Source of the DNA: Malaciobacter mytili LMG 24559
Lineage (GTDB): Bacteria; Campylobacterota; Campylobacteria; Campylobacterales; Arcobacteraceae
Assembly: GCF_003346775.1 (NCBI RefSeq)
Contig: NZ_CP031219.1
Span: forward strand, 992,001 to 1,056,000
Length of the DNA: 64,000 nt
Reading direction: 5' to 3'
Shown here one piece after another: positions 1-8,628 of the stretch (position 1 is the stretch's first letter; each line of letters opens with the position of its first letter). The notes beneath the pieces are model-generated. The model saw nothing but the letters and a program-made list of their open reading frames with translations. It had not been told where the DNA came from and did no database searches. The position numbers were made by a program, and so were the translations under genes.

Positions 1-912
1 TCTGTTCCAACTTGGGTTACAGGAATAGGATTAACAATTATTTTTGGTATAACAATTTTTGGTGGAATTAAAAGAATTACAAAACTATCTGAAGTTATTG
101 TTCCTATTATGGCTTTAGGATACCTTTTAATAGCAGTTGTTGTAATTTCTTTAAATATTACAGAAATACCTGCTTTATTTAATCTTATAGTATCTGAAGC
201 TTTTAGTCCAAGTTCTGCTATTAGTGGTGGTATTGGAGCAGTTATTTTACAAGGTGCAAAAAGAGGAATGTTCTCAAATGAAGCTGGGCTTGGTTCTGCT
301 CCAAATGTTGCTGCTGTTGCTTATGTTGCACATCCAGTTCAACAAGGAATAGTTCAATCTTTTTCAGTATTTATTGATACTATTATATTATGCTCTTGTA
401 CAGCATTTATTATTCTTTTATCTGGAGTTTATGTTCCAGGTGCGGAGGGTGTTCAAGGGGTATTATTAACTCAAAATGCACTTATTGAGCATATTGGGCC
501 ATATGGTGGATACTTTGTAACTATTGCTTTATTATTATTTGGTTTCTCTTCAATGTTATATAACTACTATCTTGCTGAAAATAGTTTAAACTTCTTTAGT
601 AAAGGAAATATACCTTTATTTAATATTTTTAGGGTAGTTTGTATTTTATTAATTGTTTGGGGTTCATTTCAAGATTTAGGTTCTATTTTCTCATTTGCTG
701 ATTTATCAATGGGATTACTTGCTGTTATTAATATGATTGTAATTGCAATTTTATATAAACCAGTATTAAGACTTATTAAAGGGTATGATAGACAAATTAA
801 AGAGGGAATAAAACCAGTTTTAAGATATAATGACTATCAAGAATTTAAAATTGATAAACAAATTTGGAAAGAAATTGTTGATAATATCAATGATAAAAGA
901 GATAAGGAGTAA
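1..912 (+). CDS. AGCS-family sodium:amino-acid symporter (5' truncated by window)
   Basis: The reading frame is open from base 1, so the gene begins upstream and about 303 residues of the C-terminal part are visible. It is a polytopic inner-membrane protein with many hydrophobic helices. The stretch with KRGMFSNEAGLGSAPN is the hallmark of the alanine/glycine:cation symporter (AGCS, DagA) family, which imports Ala, Gly or related small amino acids with Na+. The C-terminus is charged and cytosolic. It lies 29 bp upstream of an Asp/Glu racemase, with a terminator hairpin between them, next to an aspartate/asparagine catabolic region. The family call is secure; the substrate is not determined by sequence, and an acidic or D-amino acid is possible from context only. 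Confidence 0.9.
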   Translation, partial: SVPTWVTGIGLTIIFGITIFGGIKRITKLSEVIVPIMALGYLLIAVVVISLNITEIPALFNLIVSEAFSPSSAISGGIGAVILQGAKRGMFSNEAGLGSAPNVAAVAYVAHPVQQGIVQSFSVFIDTIILCSCTAFIILLSGVYVPGAEGVQGVLLTQNALIEHIGPYGGYFVTIALLLFGFSSMLYNYYLAENSLNFFSKGNIPLFNIFRVVCILLIVWGSFQDLGSIFSFADLSMGLLAVINMIVIAILYKPVLRLIKGYDRQIKEGIKPVLRYNDYQEFKIDKQIWKEIVDNINDKRDKE

Positions 913-941
913 GAAGTAAGTCTTCTTACTTCTTTTTTTTT
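913..941 (+). terminator. Intrinsic terminator directly before the racemase start
   Basis: An 8-bp perfect stem (GAAGTAAG / CTTACTTC) with a TCTT loop spans 913-932 and is followed by nine T residues. It has full rho-independent form. The racemase ATG at 942 follows the T tract without a gap. Confidence 0.85.
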
Positions 942-1631
942 ATGAGAAAAAAAATTGGAATTATTACAGGCTCTGGGCCTGAAGCTGGAATTGATTTATG
1001 GCAAAAAATTTTATATGAAAATAAACTATATTTAAAAGATAAGTTTAATGGAGATTTAGATGCTCCTAATATAACTATTTTTTCAATTCCTAATTTAGGT
1101 CTTTCTATGGAATTAGAAAAAAACTATGATATAGTTTGGGAAACTTTAAAGCAAGGTATTATTGAAATTTGTAAATATGTGGATTATTTTGTAATTGCAT
1201 GTAATACTTTAAATTTGTATGCATCTAAAATAGAAAGTATAGGATATAAAGATAAATTCTTATCAACTTTAGATGTGGTAAATGAATATATAGAAGAAAA
1301 TAATTTAAAAAAAATAGCAATAATTGCAGCACTACCTATTTTACAAATGAAAGAATATTCTGTTTTTAAACCTTTATATGAAAATTTTGATGTGGAACTT
1401 CCAAAAGACTTTTTAAAAGTTCATAATTTAATTTATGAAGTAAAAAAAAGAGGTGGAAAAGATACTAAAGTTATAGAAGAATTTAAGAAAATAGTTATAA
1501 ACTTAGATTCAAAAGAGATTTTTTTAGCTTGTACTGAACTTCCTTTAATTAACTATAAAACAAATAATAAAAACTTAATTGATGTAACTGAATTATTAGC
1601 TAAAAAATTAGTTCAAAAAAGTTTTAAGTAA
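942..1631 (+). CDS. Aspartate/glutamate racemase family protein
   Basis: A 229-residue cytosolic protein of the Asp/Glu racemase superfamily, which interconverts L- and D-forms without a cofactor by a two-cysteine mechanism. The N-terminal IGIITGSGPEAG loop and both catalytic cysteine motifs are present: C87 in ACNTL and C197 in ACTELPL. Length matches aspartate racemases. There is no Shine-Dalgarno sequence just before the ATG; the nearest, AAGGAG at 904-909, lies before a terminator hairpin. Neighbours (AGCS symporter, two aspartase-type lyases, asparaginase) favour D/L-aspartate as substrate. Glutamate or hydantoin racemase activity cannot be excluded. Confidence 0.8.
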   Translation: MRKKIGIITGSGPEAGIDLWQKILYENKLYLKDKFNGDLDAPNITIFSIPNLGLSMELEKNYDIVWETLKQGIIEICKYVDYFVIACNTLNLYASKIESIGYKDKFLSTLDVVNEYIEENNLKKIAIIAALPILQMKEYSVFKPLYENFDVELPKDFLKVHNLIYEVKKRGGKDTKVIEEFKKIVINLDSKEIFLACTELPLINYKTNNKNLIDVTELLAKKLVQKSFK

Positions 1632-1673
1632 GATTTAGCCATTATATGTAATATAAATAATCAGAGGTTTTTT

Positions 1674-2798
1674 ATGTTTAGAAAAGAAGGAATTCCCTTT
1701 TTTACCATTATTATGCCTTTTTTAAGTATCTTATTTATAGCTTTTTTTGCAACTTCTTACTATTTGAAACTATCAGATAGAAACTTTGAAGCTGATTTAA
1801 AAGAGTATAAAGAGATATATCTTAGTAAAAGCAATGATAGAAGAACACTTAATATTTTAATTGAAAAGAAAAAAGAACTACATATTAAAAGACAAGAAGA
1901 ATTTAAAAATTTTATGTCTGTTTTAACAAAAGTAGTTCTTTTTTTTATGGTACTTTTTTCTCTTTTAATGATTTCTATTATTAATGATGTTGTTAAAAAA
2001 TATAAAAAACAAGTACAAACAAATGAGGATAAACTACAAAGGCTTAATGATACTTTATCTTATAAGGTTCAACAAGGAATTGAAGAAGCCAAAAGAAAAG
2101 ATAAAGCAATTTTACAGCAATCAAGGTTAGCCAGAATGGGTACTATGCTTAGTATGATAGCCCATCAATGGAGACAACCTTTAACTCAATTATCAGTTAT
2201 TTTAATGGAATTAGAAACTGCAACAAGATTTAAAAAAGTTACAGAAGAACATATTTTAAACTCTATTGAAAAAAGTGATAAAATGATAGAGTTTATGTCA
2301 AATACAATTGATGACTTTAGAAATTTTTATAAACCAGATAAGAAAAAAGAGAATTTTTATGCTTATGATTCATGTCAAAAAGCCATAAGTTTAATAAATG
2401 CAACTTTGGATAATAGTGGAATATTTTTAAATGTTGATGTGAAAAATGATAGACAAATTTACGGTTATCCAACGGAATATTCTCAAGTTATTTTAAATCT
2501 TATTTCAAATGCAAGGGATATTTTAGTTGAAAGAGATATTCAAAACCCTCAAATTGATTTAATAATAGATAGTAAAAATTATCATAGTATTGTTACAATT
2601 AAGGATAATGCTGGAGGGATTAAAGAAGAAAATTTTGATTTAATTTTTGATCCATATTATAGTACAAAAGACTCTTCTAAAGGAACAGGTCTTGGATTAT
2701 ATATTTCAAAACTTATAATTGAAACAAATATGCATGGTGAACTTAGCGTTTATAATGATGAAAATGGTGCAGTGTTTAAAATCTCATTGAGAGGATAA
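1674..2798 (+). CDS. Sensor histidine kinase, short periplasmic loop
   Basis: A 374-residue membrane kinase. Two transmembrane segments (about 9-30 and 82-104) bracket a small charged loop of about 50 residues, too short for a Cache or PAS fold. A coiled linker leads to the HisKA dimerisation domain with the phospho-acceptor H164 in [10 protein letters not shown]. The HATPase domain has an N box (NLISNARD), G1 (DNAGGI) and G2 (GTGLGLYISK). The partner response regulator starts 3 bp downstream, so they form one operon. The same H-box and linker occur in the second kinase at 43574-45460. It sits amid aspartate-catabolism genes and plausibly controls them; the signal is unknown. Confidence 0.93.
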   Translation: MFRKEGIPFFTIIMPFLSILFIAFFATSYYLKLSDRNFEADLKEYKEIYLSKSNDRRTLNILIEKKKELHIKRQEEFKNFMSVLTKVVLFFMVLFSLLMISIINDVVKKYKKQVQTNEDKLQRLNDTLSYKVQQGIEEAKRKDKAILQQSRLARMGTMLSMIAHQWRQPLTQLSVILMELETATRFKKVTEEHILNSIEKSDKMIEFMSNTIDDFRNFYKPDKKKENFYAYDSCQKAISLINATLDNSGIFLNVDVKNDRQIYGYPTEYSQVILNLISNARDILVERDIQNPQIDLIIDSKNYHSIVTIKDNAGGIKEENFDLIFDPYYSTKDSSKGTGLGLYISKLIIETNMHGELSVYNDENGAVFKISLRG

Positions 2799-2801
2799 AA
2801 A

Positions 2802-3482
2802 ATGAATGAAAGATTATATAAAGAGTTAAAAAATATACCAATATTATGTGTTGAAGATGAAAATGGTATTAGAGAAGTTATTGTTCAAACTTTAAAATAC
2901 TATTTTGATGAGGTTTATGAAGCAAGGGATGGAAATGAAGCTTTTGAAATTTATGAATATTATAAACCTAAAATTATTTTAACTGATATTCAAATGAAAA
3001 ATTGTGATGGGGTTGAGTTTATAAAAAGAGTAAGAGAAAATGATTTAAATACTACAATTTTTGTTTTAACTGCTTTTTCAAATGAAGAGTATTTAATGAA
3101 TTTGATAAATCTAAATATAAATCACTATATTTTAAAACCTTTAAATTTAAAAAAACTAAATGAAGCTTTGATAAAATATTTAAATAAAAATCATAAACCC
3201 ATAAAGATAACTGAAGATTTAATTTTAGATATAGAAAAAAGGGAATTAATTTATAAAGATAGTGAAATAATTCCATTACGTAAAAGAGAAAAAGATTTTT
3301 TACAATTATTAGTACAAAGAAGAGATTCAATAGTAACTTATATGCAAATTGAAGAGGAACTTTGGTTAGATAAAGAGATGACTAGTCATGCTTTAAAATC
3401 TTTTATTAAAGATTTAAGGGCAAAATTGCCACTAAATATTATAAAAAATGTTCCCCAAGAGGGATATACTTTAATAATATAA
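2802..3482 (+). CDS. OmpR-type response regulator (pairs with the kinase at 1674)
   Basis: 226 residues. The receiver domain (about 11-125) has the acidic pair in CVEDE, phospho-acceptor D62 in TDIQM, the switch Thr in VLTAFS and K in ILKPL. The C-terminal winged helix (about 140-226, with LRKREKDFLQLL and the final PQEGYTL wing) binds DNA. It starts 3 bp after the kinase stop, so co-translation is likely. It is clearly paralogous to the regulator at 47940-48626, with D62 at the same position. Likely targets are the neighbouring symporter, lyase and asparaginase genes, by inference. Confidence 0.93.
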   Translation: MNERLYKELKNIPILCVEDENGIREVIVQTLKYYFDEVYEARDGNEAFEIYEYYKPKIILTDIQMKNCDGVEFIKRVRENDLNTTIFVLTAFSNEEYLMNLINLNINHYILKPLNLKKLNEALIKYLNKNHKPIKITEDLILDIEKRELIYKDSEIIPLRKREKDFLQLLVQRRDSIVTYMQIEEELWLDKEMTSHALKSFIKDLRAKLPLNIIKNVPQEGYTLII

Positions 3483-3508
3483 AATAAGAAAAAGTTTTTC
3501 TTATTTTA
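3480..3508. terminator. Bidirectional terminator between regulator and MmgE/PrpD gene
   Basis: A near-perfect palindrome with 14-base arms (TAAAATAAGAAAAA and its complement) around a single G lies between two convergent genes and overlaps both stop codons. It gives an A/T-tailed hairpin in either direction. Confidence 0.75.
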
Positions 3509-4850
3509 TATACTCTAAAAGTCTTAATAAGTTTTTTTCTTTTTCAAAACTTTTTAGTAAATTAAAAAGTTTTTCTTGGTTTTCTAAGCCTTTAGTGCAT
3601 TGAAAAAACTTATCTTTTATCTCTTGTTCGGATAGTTTTTTTTCTGGATTTCCTTTTGCAAGATAATTTATCTCTTCAATTTCTATATTTTTTGTTTTAA
3701 TTTTAATTCTAGTGGGTGAGGTACCTATAAATCCTAGTTTCTTAAATTCTGAATCAATAGAAATATCTATTTTTTTCATTAATTCTTGAACTTTTTTTTC
3801 TTTTACTTTTTTATTTGTAAACTCTTCTAATCCAAGATTTTTATAAATTATCATTGATGCAATTGCATATCTCATTGAAAATTTTGCTTCAAGGGCATTT
3901 TTAGGAAAATCACATATTAATTCTTTTGGGGCCAATAAAGAACAACCAACTTCAATTTTTTCTATATTTATATCTTCCAGTAAATATTTTTGAGTTAAAT
4001 TTTTTATTAAATCAGCAGCAGGATGTGAGGCACTGCAACAAGGATATTGTTTAAAAACTAAGCCAAACTCTAATAAATCCCAATTTACTCCTAGATTTAA
4101 ATTATAATCTTCAAGTAAATTAATATCTGCATAAGTTTGAATAAAACCATCTGTATCTTCTAAGGCTTTAACTGATGAATTTAAACCATATGTTGCCAAA
4201 TAAAGAGTTTCAATTGCATTAAAAGAAGCCAATCCTGCATGATATGATTTTGTACCAGTTCCAAAGTTTGATCTTATACCAGAAGCTTTAGATGCAGCAA
4301 TTCCTATTGCATTTATTATTACTTCAAAAGAAGAACCTTTTAATACAGAAGCTGCTACTACTGCTCCAAAAACTCCATAAACACAGGTTGTATGCCACCC
4401 TTTTTTAGAGATATTTGGCATAGTTTTTTGTGCAAGTTTGTGCATAACTTCAACCCCTAAGGCATAAGCTAAAATCACATCTTTTGCTGTTTTATTATAT
4501 TTTTCAGCCATTGCAAAAGCAACAGGTGCAACAACAACTGTTGGATGTCCTATTGTTGTCCAGCTTACATCATCATAATCTAAAATATGTGAAGCCATAG
4601 CATTTATCATTGCAGTATATTCAACTGAACTTTGTTCTTTACAGCCAAAGATTGTTGCTTCTTTTAAGTTGGTTCTTGTTTTTATATACTCTTTTGTATC
4701 TACTACATTTTTAACCTCTTTCCCTGCAATTGTAACACCTACATAATCAATAAGGGCCTCTTTTATTAATTCAATTAATTCTAAAGGAAGATTCTCATAT
4801 TTTGTATTTTTTACAAAATAAGCAATTTGTTCAGAAAGTGATTTTTCCAT
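3501..4850 (-). CDS. MmgE/PrpD family protein (epimerase/dehydratase/decarboxylase fold)
   Basis: 449 residues, full length for the MmgE/PrpD superfamily (2-methylcitrate dehydratase, cis-aconitate decarboxylase, iminodisuccinate epimerase). Family motifs are visible: HILDYDDV at 88-95, GHP at 101-103, GWHTT with H153, and KSYHAG at 201-206. D93/D94, H102, H153 and K201 line up by motif with the acid-base residues discussed for the family. It is the second gene of an operon, 15 bp after an aspartase-like lyase. No citrate synthase or methylisocitrate lyase gene is near, so a methylcitrate role is unlikely. In iminodisuccinate breakdown an MmgE/PrpD epimerase also works with a fumarase-superfamily C-N lyase; that parallel is the best functional hint, but substrate is unproven. 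Confidence 0.85.
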   Translation of the reverse strand: MEKSLSEQIAYFVKNTKYENLPLELIELIKEALIDYVGVTIAGKEVKNVVDTKEYIKTRTNLKEATIFGCKEQSSVEYTAMINAMASHILDYDDVSWTTIGHPTVVVAPVAFAMAEKYNKTAKDVILAYALGVEVMHKLAQKTMPNISKKGWHTTCVYGVFGAVVAASVLKGSSFEVIINAIGIAASKASGIRSNFGTGTKSYHAGLASFNAIETLYLATYGLNSSVKALEDTDGFIQTYADINLLEDYNLNLGVNWDLLEFGLVFKQYPCCSASHPAADLIKNLTQKYLLEDINIEKIEVGCSLLAPKELICDFPKNALEAKFSMRYAIASMIIYKNLGLEEFTNKKVKEKKVQELMKKIDISIDSEFKKLGFIGTSPTRIKIKTKNIEIEEINYLAKGNPEKKLSEQEIKDKFFQCTKGLENQEKLFNLLKSFEKEKNLLRLLEYIK

Positions 4851-4865
4851 TTTTAATCCTTGCTT

Positions 4866-6302
4866 TTAACATTCAACTTTATTATAAATTTTTTGATATT
4901 TTAAAATCATATTTGAACTAATTTGTTCATTAGTCATATTAAAAGGGTCTAATACTTCTTCTGTCTCTTCTTTTGATAAAAGTTCTAATTCTAAAACTAC
5001 TTCTTTTATAGTTTTTTCTTCATTAAACGCTTTTCTTGCAACTAATGTTCCAGTTTTATAACCAAAAATGGCAGAAATAGTAGTTGATAAGGCTAAAGTA
5101 TCTGAAGCATATTTTGTACTGATTTTTTTATTTGGTGTTAAATTTGCAATACATTTTTCACTAAAGATTCTAATACCATTATTTAATAATCTAAATGATT
5201 CTGATAAATTTTTAATAATAATTGGCTCCCACACATTTAAATCTAACTCTCCACCTTCAACTGCCATTGAAATAGTCATATCATTTCCACAAACTTGATA
5301 AGCAAGTTGATTTACAAGTTCTGGAATTACAGGGTTTACTTTTCCTGGCATAATTGAACTACCTGGTTGAACAGCAGGTAAATTTAGTTCTTGAAAACCA
5401 GCTTTAGGTCCAGATGATAAAATTCTAAAGTCTGTTGCTATTTTAGATAGTGTTGTTGCAATTCTTTTTAGTGTTGCAGAAACTTCTATATAAAGATCAG
5501 CATTTTGTAACCCATCAAAAAAGTTTTCTTCTTTTTTAAATTCTATTTTTGATTCACTTTGTAAATATTTATATACATTATTTAAATATCCCGGTTGAAC
5601 AGATAAACTAGTACCAATAGCAGTTGCCCCTAAAGGTAGTTCTAAACACTCTTCAAGTAGGTTTTTTACTTTTTTTTGCATTCTTTGTACAAAACTAACA
5701 TATCCACTAAAATATTGTCCAAAAGTCATTGGTAAAGCATCTTGAATACAAGTTCTTCCCAATCTTAAAATGTTTTCATACTTTTTTTGTCTATCTATTA
5801 GGGTTTTTTCTAGAATTTCTAAAGGTATTAAAAGCTGTTCTAGATTTTTATATGTAGCTATTTTCATGGCAGATGGAATTACATCATTTGTTGATTGTCC
5901 CATATTAACATGAGTATTTGGATGAATTTTTGAGTATGATTTAGTTCCCGTTAAGATTTCATTTGCTCTACAAGCAACTACTTCATTTACATTCATATTT
6001 GAAGAAGTTCCTCCTCCCCCTTGAATAACATCAATAGGAAAACTTGAAGAGTGTTTCCCCTCTATAATCTCATCACAAGCCTCGCATATAGCTTGAGTTA
6101 TCTCTTTATTTAAAGCTTTTGAGTCATAATTTGCTAAAGCTGCTGCTTTTTTTATTAAAGCAATACTTTGAATATATTCATTCATTTCATAATGAGTTGT
6201 ACCAGAGATATTAAAATTTTGTATAGCTCTTAATGTTTGAACACCATAATATACATCATTAGATATTTCTACTTCCCCTAAGAAGTCGCTATCTTTTCTC
6301 AT
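4866..6302 (-). CDS. Divergent aspartase/fumarase-family lyase
   Basis: 478 residues of the aspartase/fumarase superfamily, cytosolic tetramers that release fumarate or a related product. The three conserved regions are present: GTSSNMN at 98-104, STND at 137-140, and the signature GSSIMPGKVNP at 314-324 with catalytic-loop serines 315-316, K321 and N323. It differs from the ordinary aspartase at 7216-8628. The region-2 tail reads NDVIPSA instead of NDVYPTA, and the substrate-loop position that is Gln in aspartase or His in fumarase is Cys185 (RTCIQD). This suggests a changed substrate. It is the first gene of an operon with the MmgE/PrpD protein and follows the PAS-winged-helix regulator on the same strand. 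It could be a second aspartase; an N-substituted aspartate lyase is an alternative. Confidence 0.85.
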   Translation of the reverse strand: MRKDSDFLGEVEISNDVYYGVQTLRAIQNFNISGTTHYEMNEYIQSIALIKKAAALANYDSKALNKEITQAICEACDEIIEGKHSSSFPIDVIQGGGGTSSNMNVNEVVACRANEILTGTKSYSKIHPNTHVNMGQSTNDVIPSAMKIATYKNLEQLLIPLEILEKTLIDRQKKYENILRLGRTCIQDALPMTFGQYFSGYVSFVQRMQKKVKNLLEECLELPLGATAIGTSLSVQPGYLNNVYKYLQSESKIEFKKEENFFDGLQNADLYIEVSATLKRIATTLSKIATDFRILSSGPKAGFQELNLPAVQPGSSIMPGKVNPVIPELVNQLAYQVCGNDMTISMAVEGGELDLNVWEPIIIKNLSESFRLLNNGIRIFSEKCIANLTPNKKISTKYASDTLALSTTISAIFGYKTGTLVARKAFNEEKTIKEVVLELELLSKEETEEVLDPFNMTNEQISSNMILKYQKIYNKVEC

Positions 6303-6431
6303 AATTATTCCTTTTGTTTTTATATTAGGTCTATTGAAATTATAATAGTTGAGTAGTGATGAAATAGTGATATTTTTTATATATTTTTAGTTTTTGAAAA
6401 AATTTTGAAAAAGTTGAAATAAGGTTATTTT

Positions 6432-7100
6432 TTATATTTCTTTTGATAAATAATAGCCTTTTGCTGAGATATTTTTAATTATATCTTGATTTATTTTTTT
6501 CTTTAGTCTATAAACCATAGATTTTAAAGAGACTTTATCCATTTTATTTTCTGGGTCAATTGCTAAGAAAATTTCATCATAATTGGCAACTTCTCCTTTT
6601 TTCTCATATAATAAAAATAAAAAAGAGTTTTCAAGTCTAGTTAAACAAATAGTAATTCCACTATTTAAGTTTATTATTCTATTTGAGGGATTATATCTTC
6701 CAATTGAATATAACTCTAAACCATTATCTAAACAGTAGCTATCTGAAATCTCCACAAGTATAGTTACAATAAACTTTTTATCTTCAAAAGTATAAATATA
6801 ATCTATTACTTTAAAAATACTCTCTTTTTTATAACATTGATTAAACTCTTTAATTATTGTAAAAGAGTTCATTACATTATTAAAAAGTAGTGAGTCAATT
6901 TTTTTTAGATGAAGTATAAATCTTTCATCCATAAAAATATCTTCATAGTTTCTATTAATAATTTCTTTATATGATAGTTTTAAAATATCTAAAACAAGTT
7001 CATTTGCATAAACAATTTTGTGATTAATATCTCTTATATATACCCTATATGGTAAGTTTTTAAAAATTGAGAAATCCATAACGAATAATATCATATTCAC
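6432..7100 (-). CDS. PAS-winged-helix one-component regulator
   Basis: 222 residues. The N-terminus (about 10-120) resembles a PAS sensor (VYIRDINHKIVYANELVLDIL). The C-terminal part (about 135-222) is an OmpR/PhoB-type winged helix with LTRLENSFLFLL and the terminal ISAKGYYL wing. There is no receiver domain or transmembrane helix, so it should be a cytosolic one-component regulator. The start is GTG at 7100, nine bases after an AAGAGG ribosome site; ATG codons at residues 3 and 8 are alternatives. It sits between the two lyase genes, same strand as the divergent one and divergent from aspA, so control of both is likely by position. Ligand unknown. Confidence 0.75.
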   Translation of the reverse strand: MNMILFVMDFSIFKNLPYRVYIRDINHKIVYANELVLDILKLSYKEIINRNYEDIFMDERFILHLKKIDSLLFNNVMNSFTIIKEFNQCYKKESIFKVIDYIYTFEDKKFIVTILVEISDSYCLDNGLELYSIGRYNPSNRIINLNSGITICLTRLENSFLFLLYEKKGEVANYDEIFLAIDPENKMDKVSLKSMVYRLKKKINQDIIKNISAKGYYLSKEI

Positions 7101-7106
7101 TACTTT

Positions 7107-7211
7107 AAACCTCTTAAAAATTTATTAAAATAAATTTACATAAGAGAAAAGAAAATACACTTTTTATATACTTTTATAATATATGCTTTTATGAATTTAT
7201 TTTAAGAGGTT
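7107..7211. promoter_or_regulatory. Divergent regulator/aspA control region with inverted repeat
   Basis: The region between the regulator and aspA is bounded by a 12-base perfect inverted repeat, AACCTCTTAAAA (7108-7119) and TTTTAAGAGGTT (7200-7211). Each arm contains the ribosome-binding site of the adjacent gene. A -10 box TATAAT lies at 7175-7180 facing aspA; no clear -35 is seen, which is common in Campylobacterota. The repeat may be an operator for the regulator or a coincidence of two similar ribosome sites. Confidence 0.5.
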
Positions 7212-7215
7212 ATAA

Positions 7216-8628
7216 ATGAGAGAAAATGTAAGAATTGAAAAAGATTTTTTAGGTGAAAAACAAATAGATAAAGATGCTTATTATGGTATTCAAACTTTAA
7301 GAGCAAAAGAGAATTTTGATATTACAAAAACAAATTTATCTTTATTTCCAAACTTTATTAAATCTCTTGCAAAAGTTAAAAAAGCTTGTGCTTTAACTAA
7401 TTATGAGTTAGGTGATTTAACTGATGTTCAAAGAGATGCGATTATTCAAGCTTGTAATGAGATAATTGATGGTAAATTTCATGATCAATTTATTGTTGAT
7501 CCTATTCAAGGTGGAGCAGGAACTTCAACTAATATGAATGCAAATGAAGTAATAGCAAATAGAGCTTTAGAAATCTTAGGAAAACCAAGAAGCTCTTATG
7601 ATATTATTCATCCAAATAATCATATTAATATGAGTCAATCAACAAATGATGTTTATCCAACAGCAATTAAGCTTACTTTACATGAATTAATTTATAAATT
7701 AAAAGATTCACTTAGATTTTTAAGAGATGCTTTTGAAGCAAAATCTATTGAATTTAAAGATGTTTTAAAAATGGGAAGAACACAGCTTCAAGATGCTGTT
7801 CCTATGACTTTAGGTCAAGAGTTTAAAACATTTGCTGTTATGATTGATGAAGATATTTATAGATTAAGGGATTGTCAAGCACTTTTAAAAGAGGTAAATT
7901 TAGGTGCAACTGCTATTGGTACAGGAATTAATACAAAACCAGAATATCAAAGAAAAGTTATTAAAAATCTAAGAGAAGTAACTGGAGTTGATTATGTAAG
8001 TGCTGGAGATTTAATTGAAGCTACTCAAGATACAGGAGCTTTTGTTCATATTTCTGGAATCTTAAAAAGAGTTGCTATAAAAATTTCTAAAATTTGTAAT
8101 GACTTAAGATTATTAAGTAGTGGTCCTAGAGCTGGATTAAATGAGATTAATCTACCAAAAATGCAACCAGGAAGTTCAATTATGCCAGGTAAAGTAAACC
8201 CTGTAATTCCAGAAGTTGTAAATCAAGTTGCTTTTGATGTAATTGGTGCAGATACATCTATTTCTATTGCTTGTGAAAGTGGGCAATTACAATTAAATGT
8301 ATTTGAACCTTTAGTTGCTTATAAACTATTTACTTCAATTAATATGATGAGAAGATCTTTTTATACTTTAGCAGATAAATGTGTAAAAGGAATTACAGCA
8401 AATGAAGATATTTGTATGGAATATATTTTAAACTCGGTTACTCTTGTAACTTGTTTAAATCCTATTTTAGGGTATGAAAAAAGTTCAGCTTTAGCAAAAG
8501 AGGCTTTAGCAACTAATAGAAGAGTATATGATATTATTTTAGAGCAAAAACTATTTACTAAAGAAGAATTAGATGAACTTCTACACCCTAGAAATATGGT
8601 AAATAATTATGATAAGGATGAAAATTGA
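7216..8628 (+). CDS. aspA: Aspartate ammonia-lyase (aspartase)
   Basis: 470 residues, the standard aspartase length. It converts L-aspartate to fumarate and ammonia, feeding the TCA cycle or fumarate respiration. Motifs are canonical: GTSTNMNANEV from 102, STNDVYPTA at 142-150, GRTQLQDAVPMTLGQE from 187 with Gln190 as in enterobacterial AspA, and GSSIMPGKVNPVIPE at 319-333. A ribosome site AAGAGG lies just upstream. The downstream asparaginase overlaps the stop by 4 bases, so the two form an asparagine-to-fumarate operon. The divergent PAS-winged-helix gene is the likely regulator. Confidence 0.93.
   Translation: MRENVRIEKDFLGEKQIDKDAYYGIQTLRAKENFDITKTNLSLFPNFIKSLAKVKKACALTNYELGDLTDVQRDAIIQACNEIIDGKFHDQFIVDPIQGGAGTSTNMNANEVIANRALEILGKPRSSYDIIHPNNHINMSQSTNDVYPTAIKLTLHELIYKLKDSLRFLRDAFEAKSIEFKDVLKMGRTQLQDAVPMTLGQEFKTFAVMIDEDIYRLRDCQALLKEVNLGATAIGTGINTKPEYQRKVIKNLREVTGVDYVSAGDLIEATQDTGAFVHISGILKRVAIKISKICNDLRLLSSGPRAGLNEINLPKMQPGSSIMPGKVNPVIPEVVNQVAFDVIGADTSISIACESGQLQLNVFEPLVAYKLFTSINMMRRSFYTLADKCVKGITANEDICMEYILNSVTLVTCLNPILGYEKSSALAKEALATNRRVYDIILEQKLFTKEELDELLHPRNMVNNYDKDEN

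Noticed and set aside
3501-4850. MmgE/PrpD protein as part of a methylcitrate cycle
   Set aside because: No methylcitrate synthase or methylisocitrate lyase gene is nearby, and its operon partner is an aspartase-type lyase; kept only as a family-level call.
5068-5298. Open frame on the plus strand inside the divergent lyase gene
   Set aside because: It lies antisense within a well-supported gene, has no ribosome site, and its product resembles nothing.
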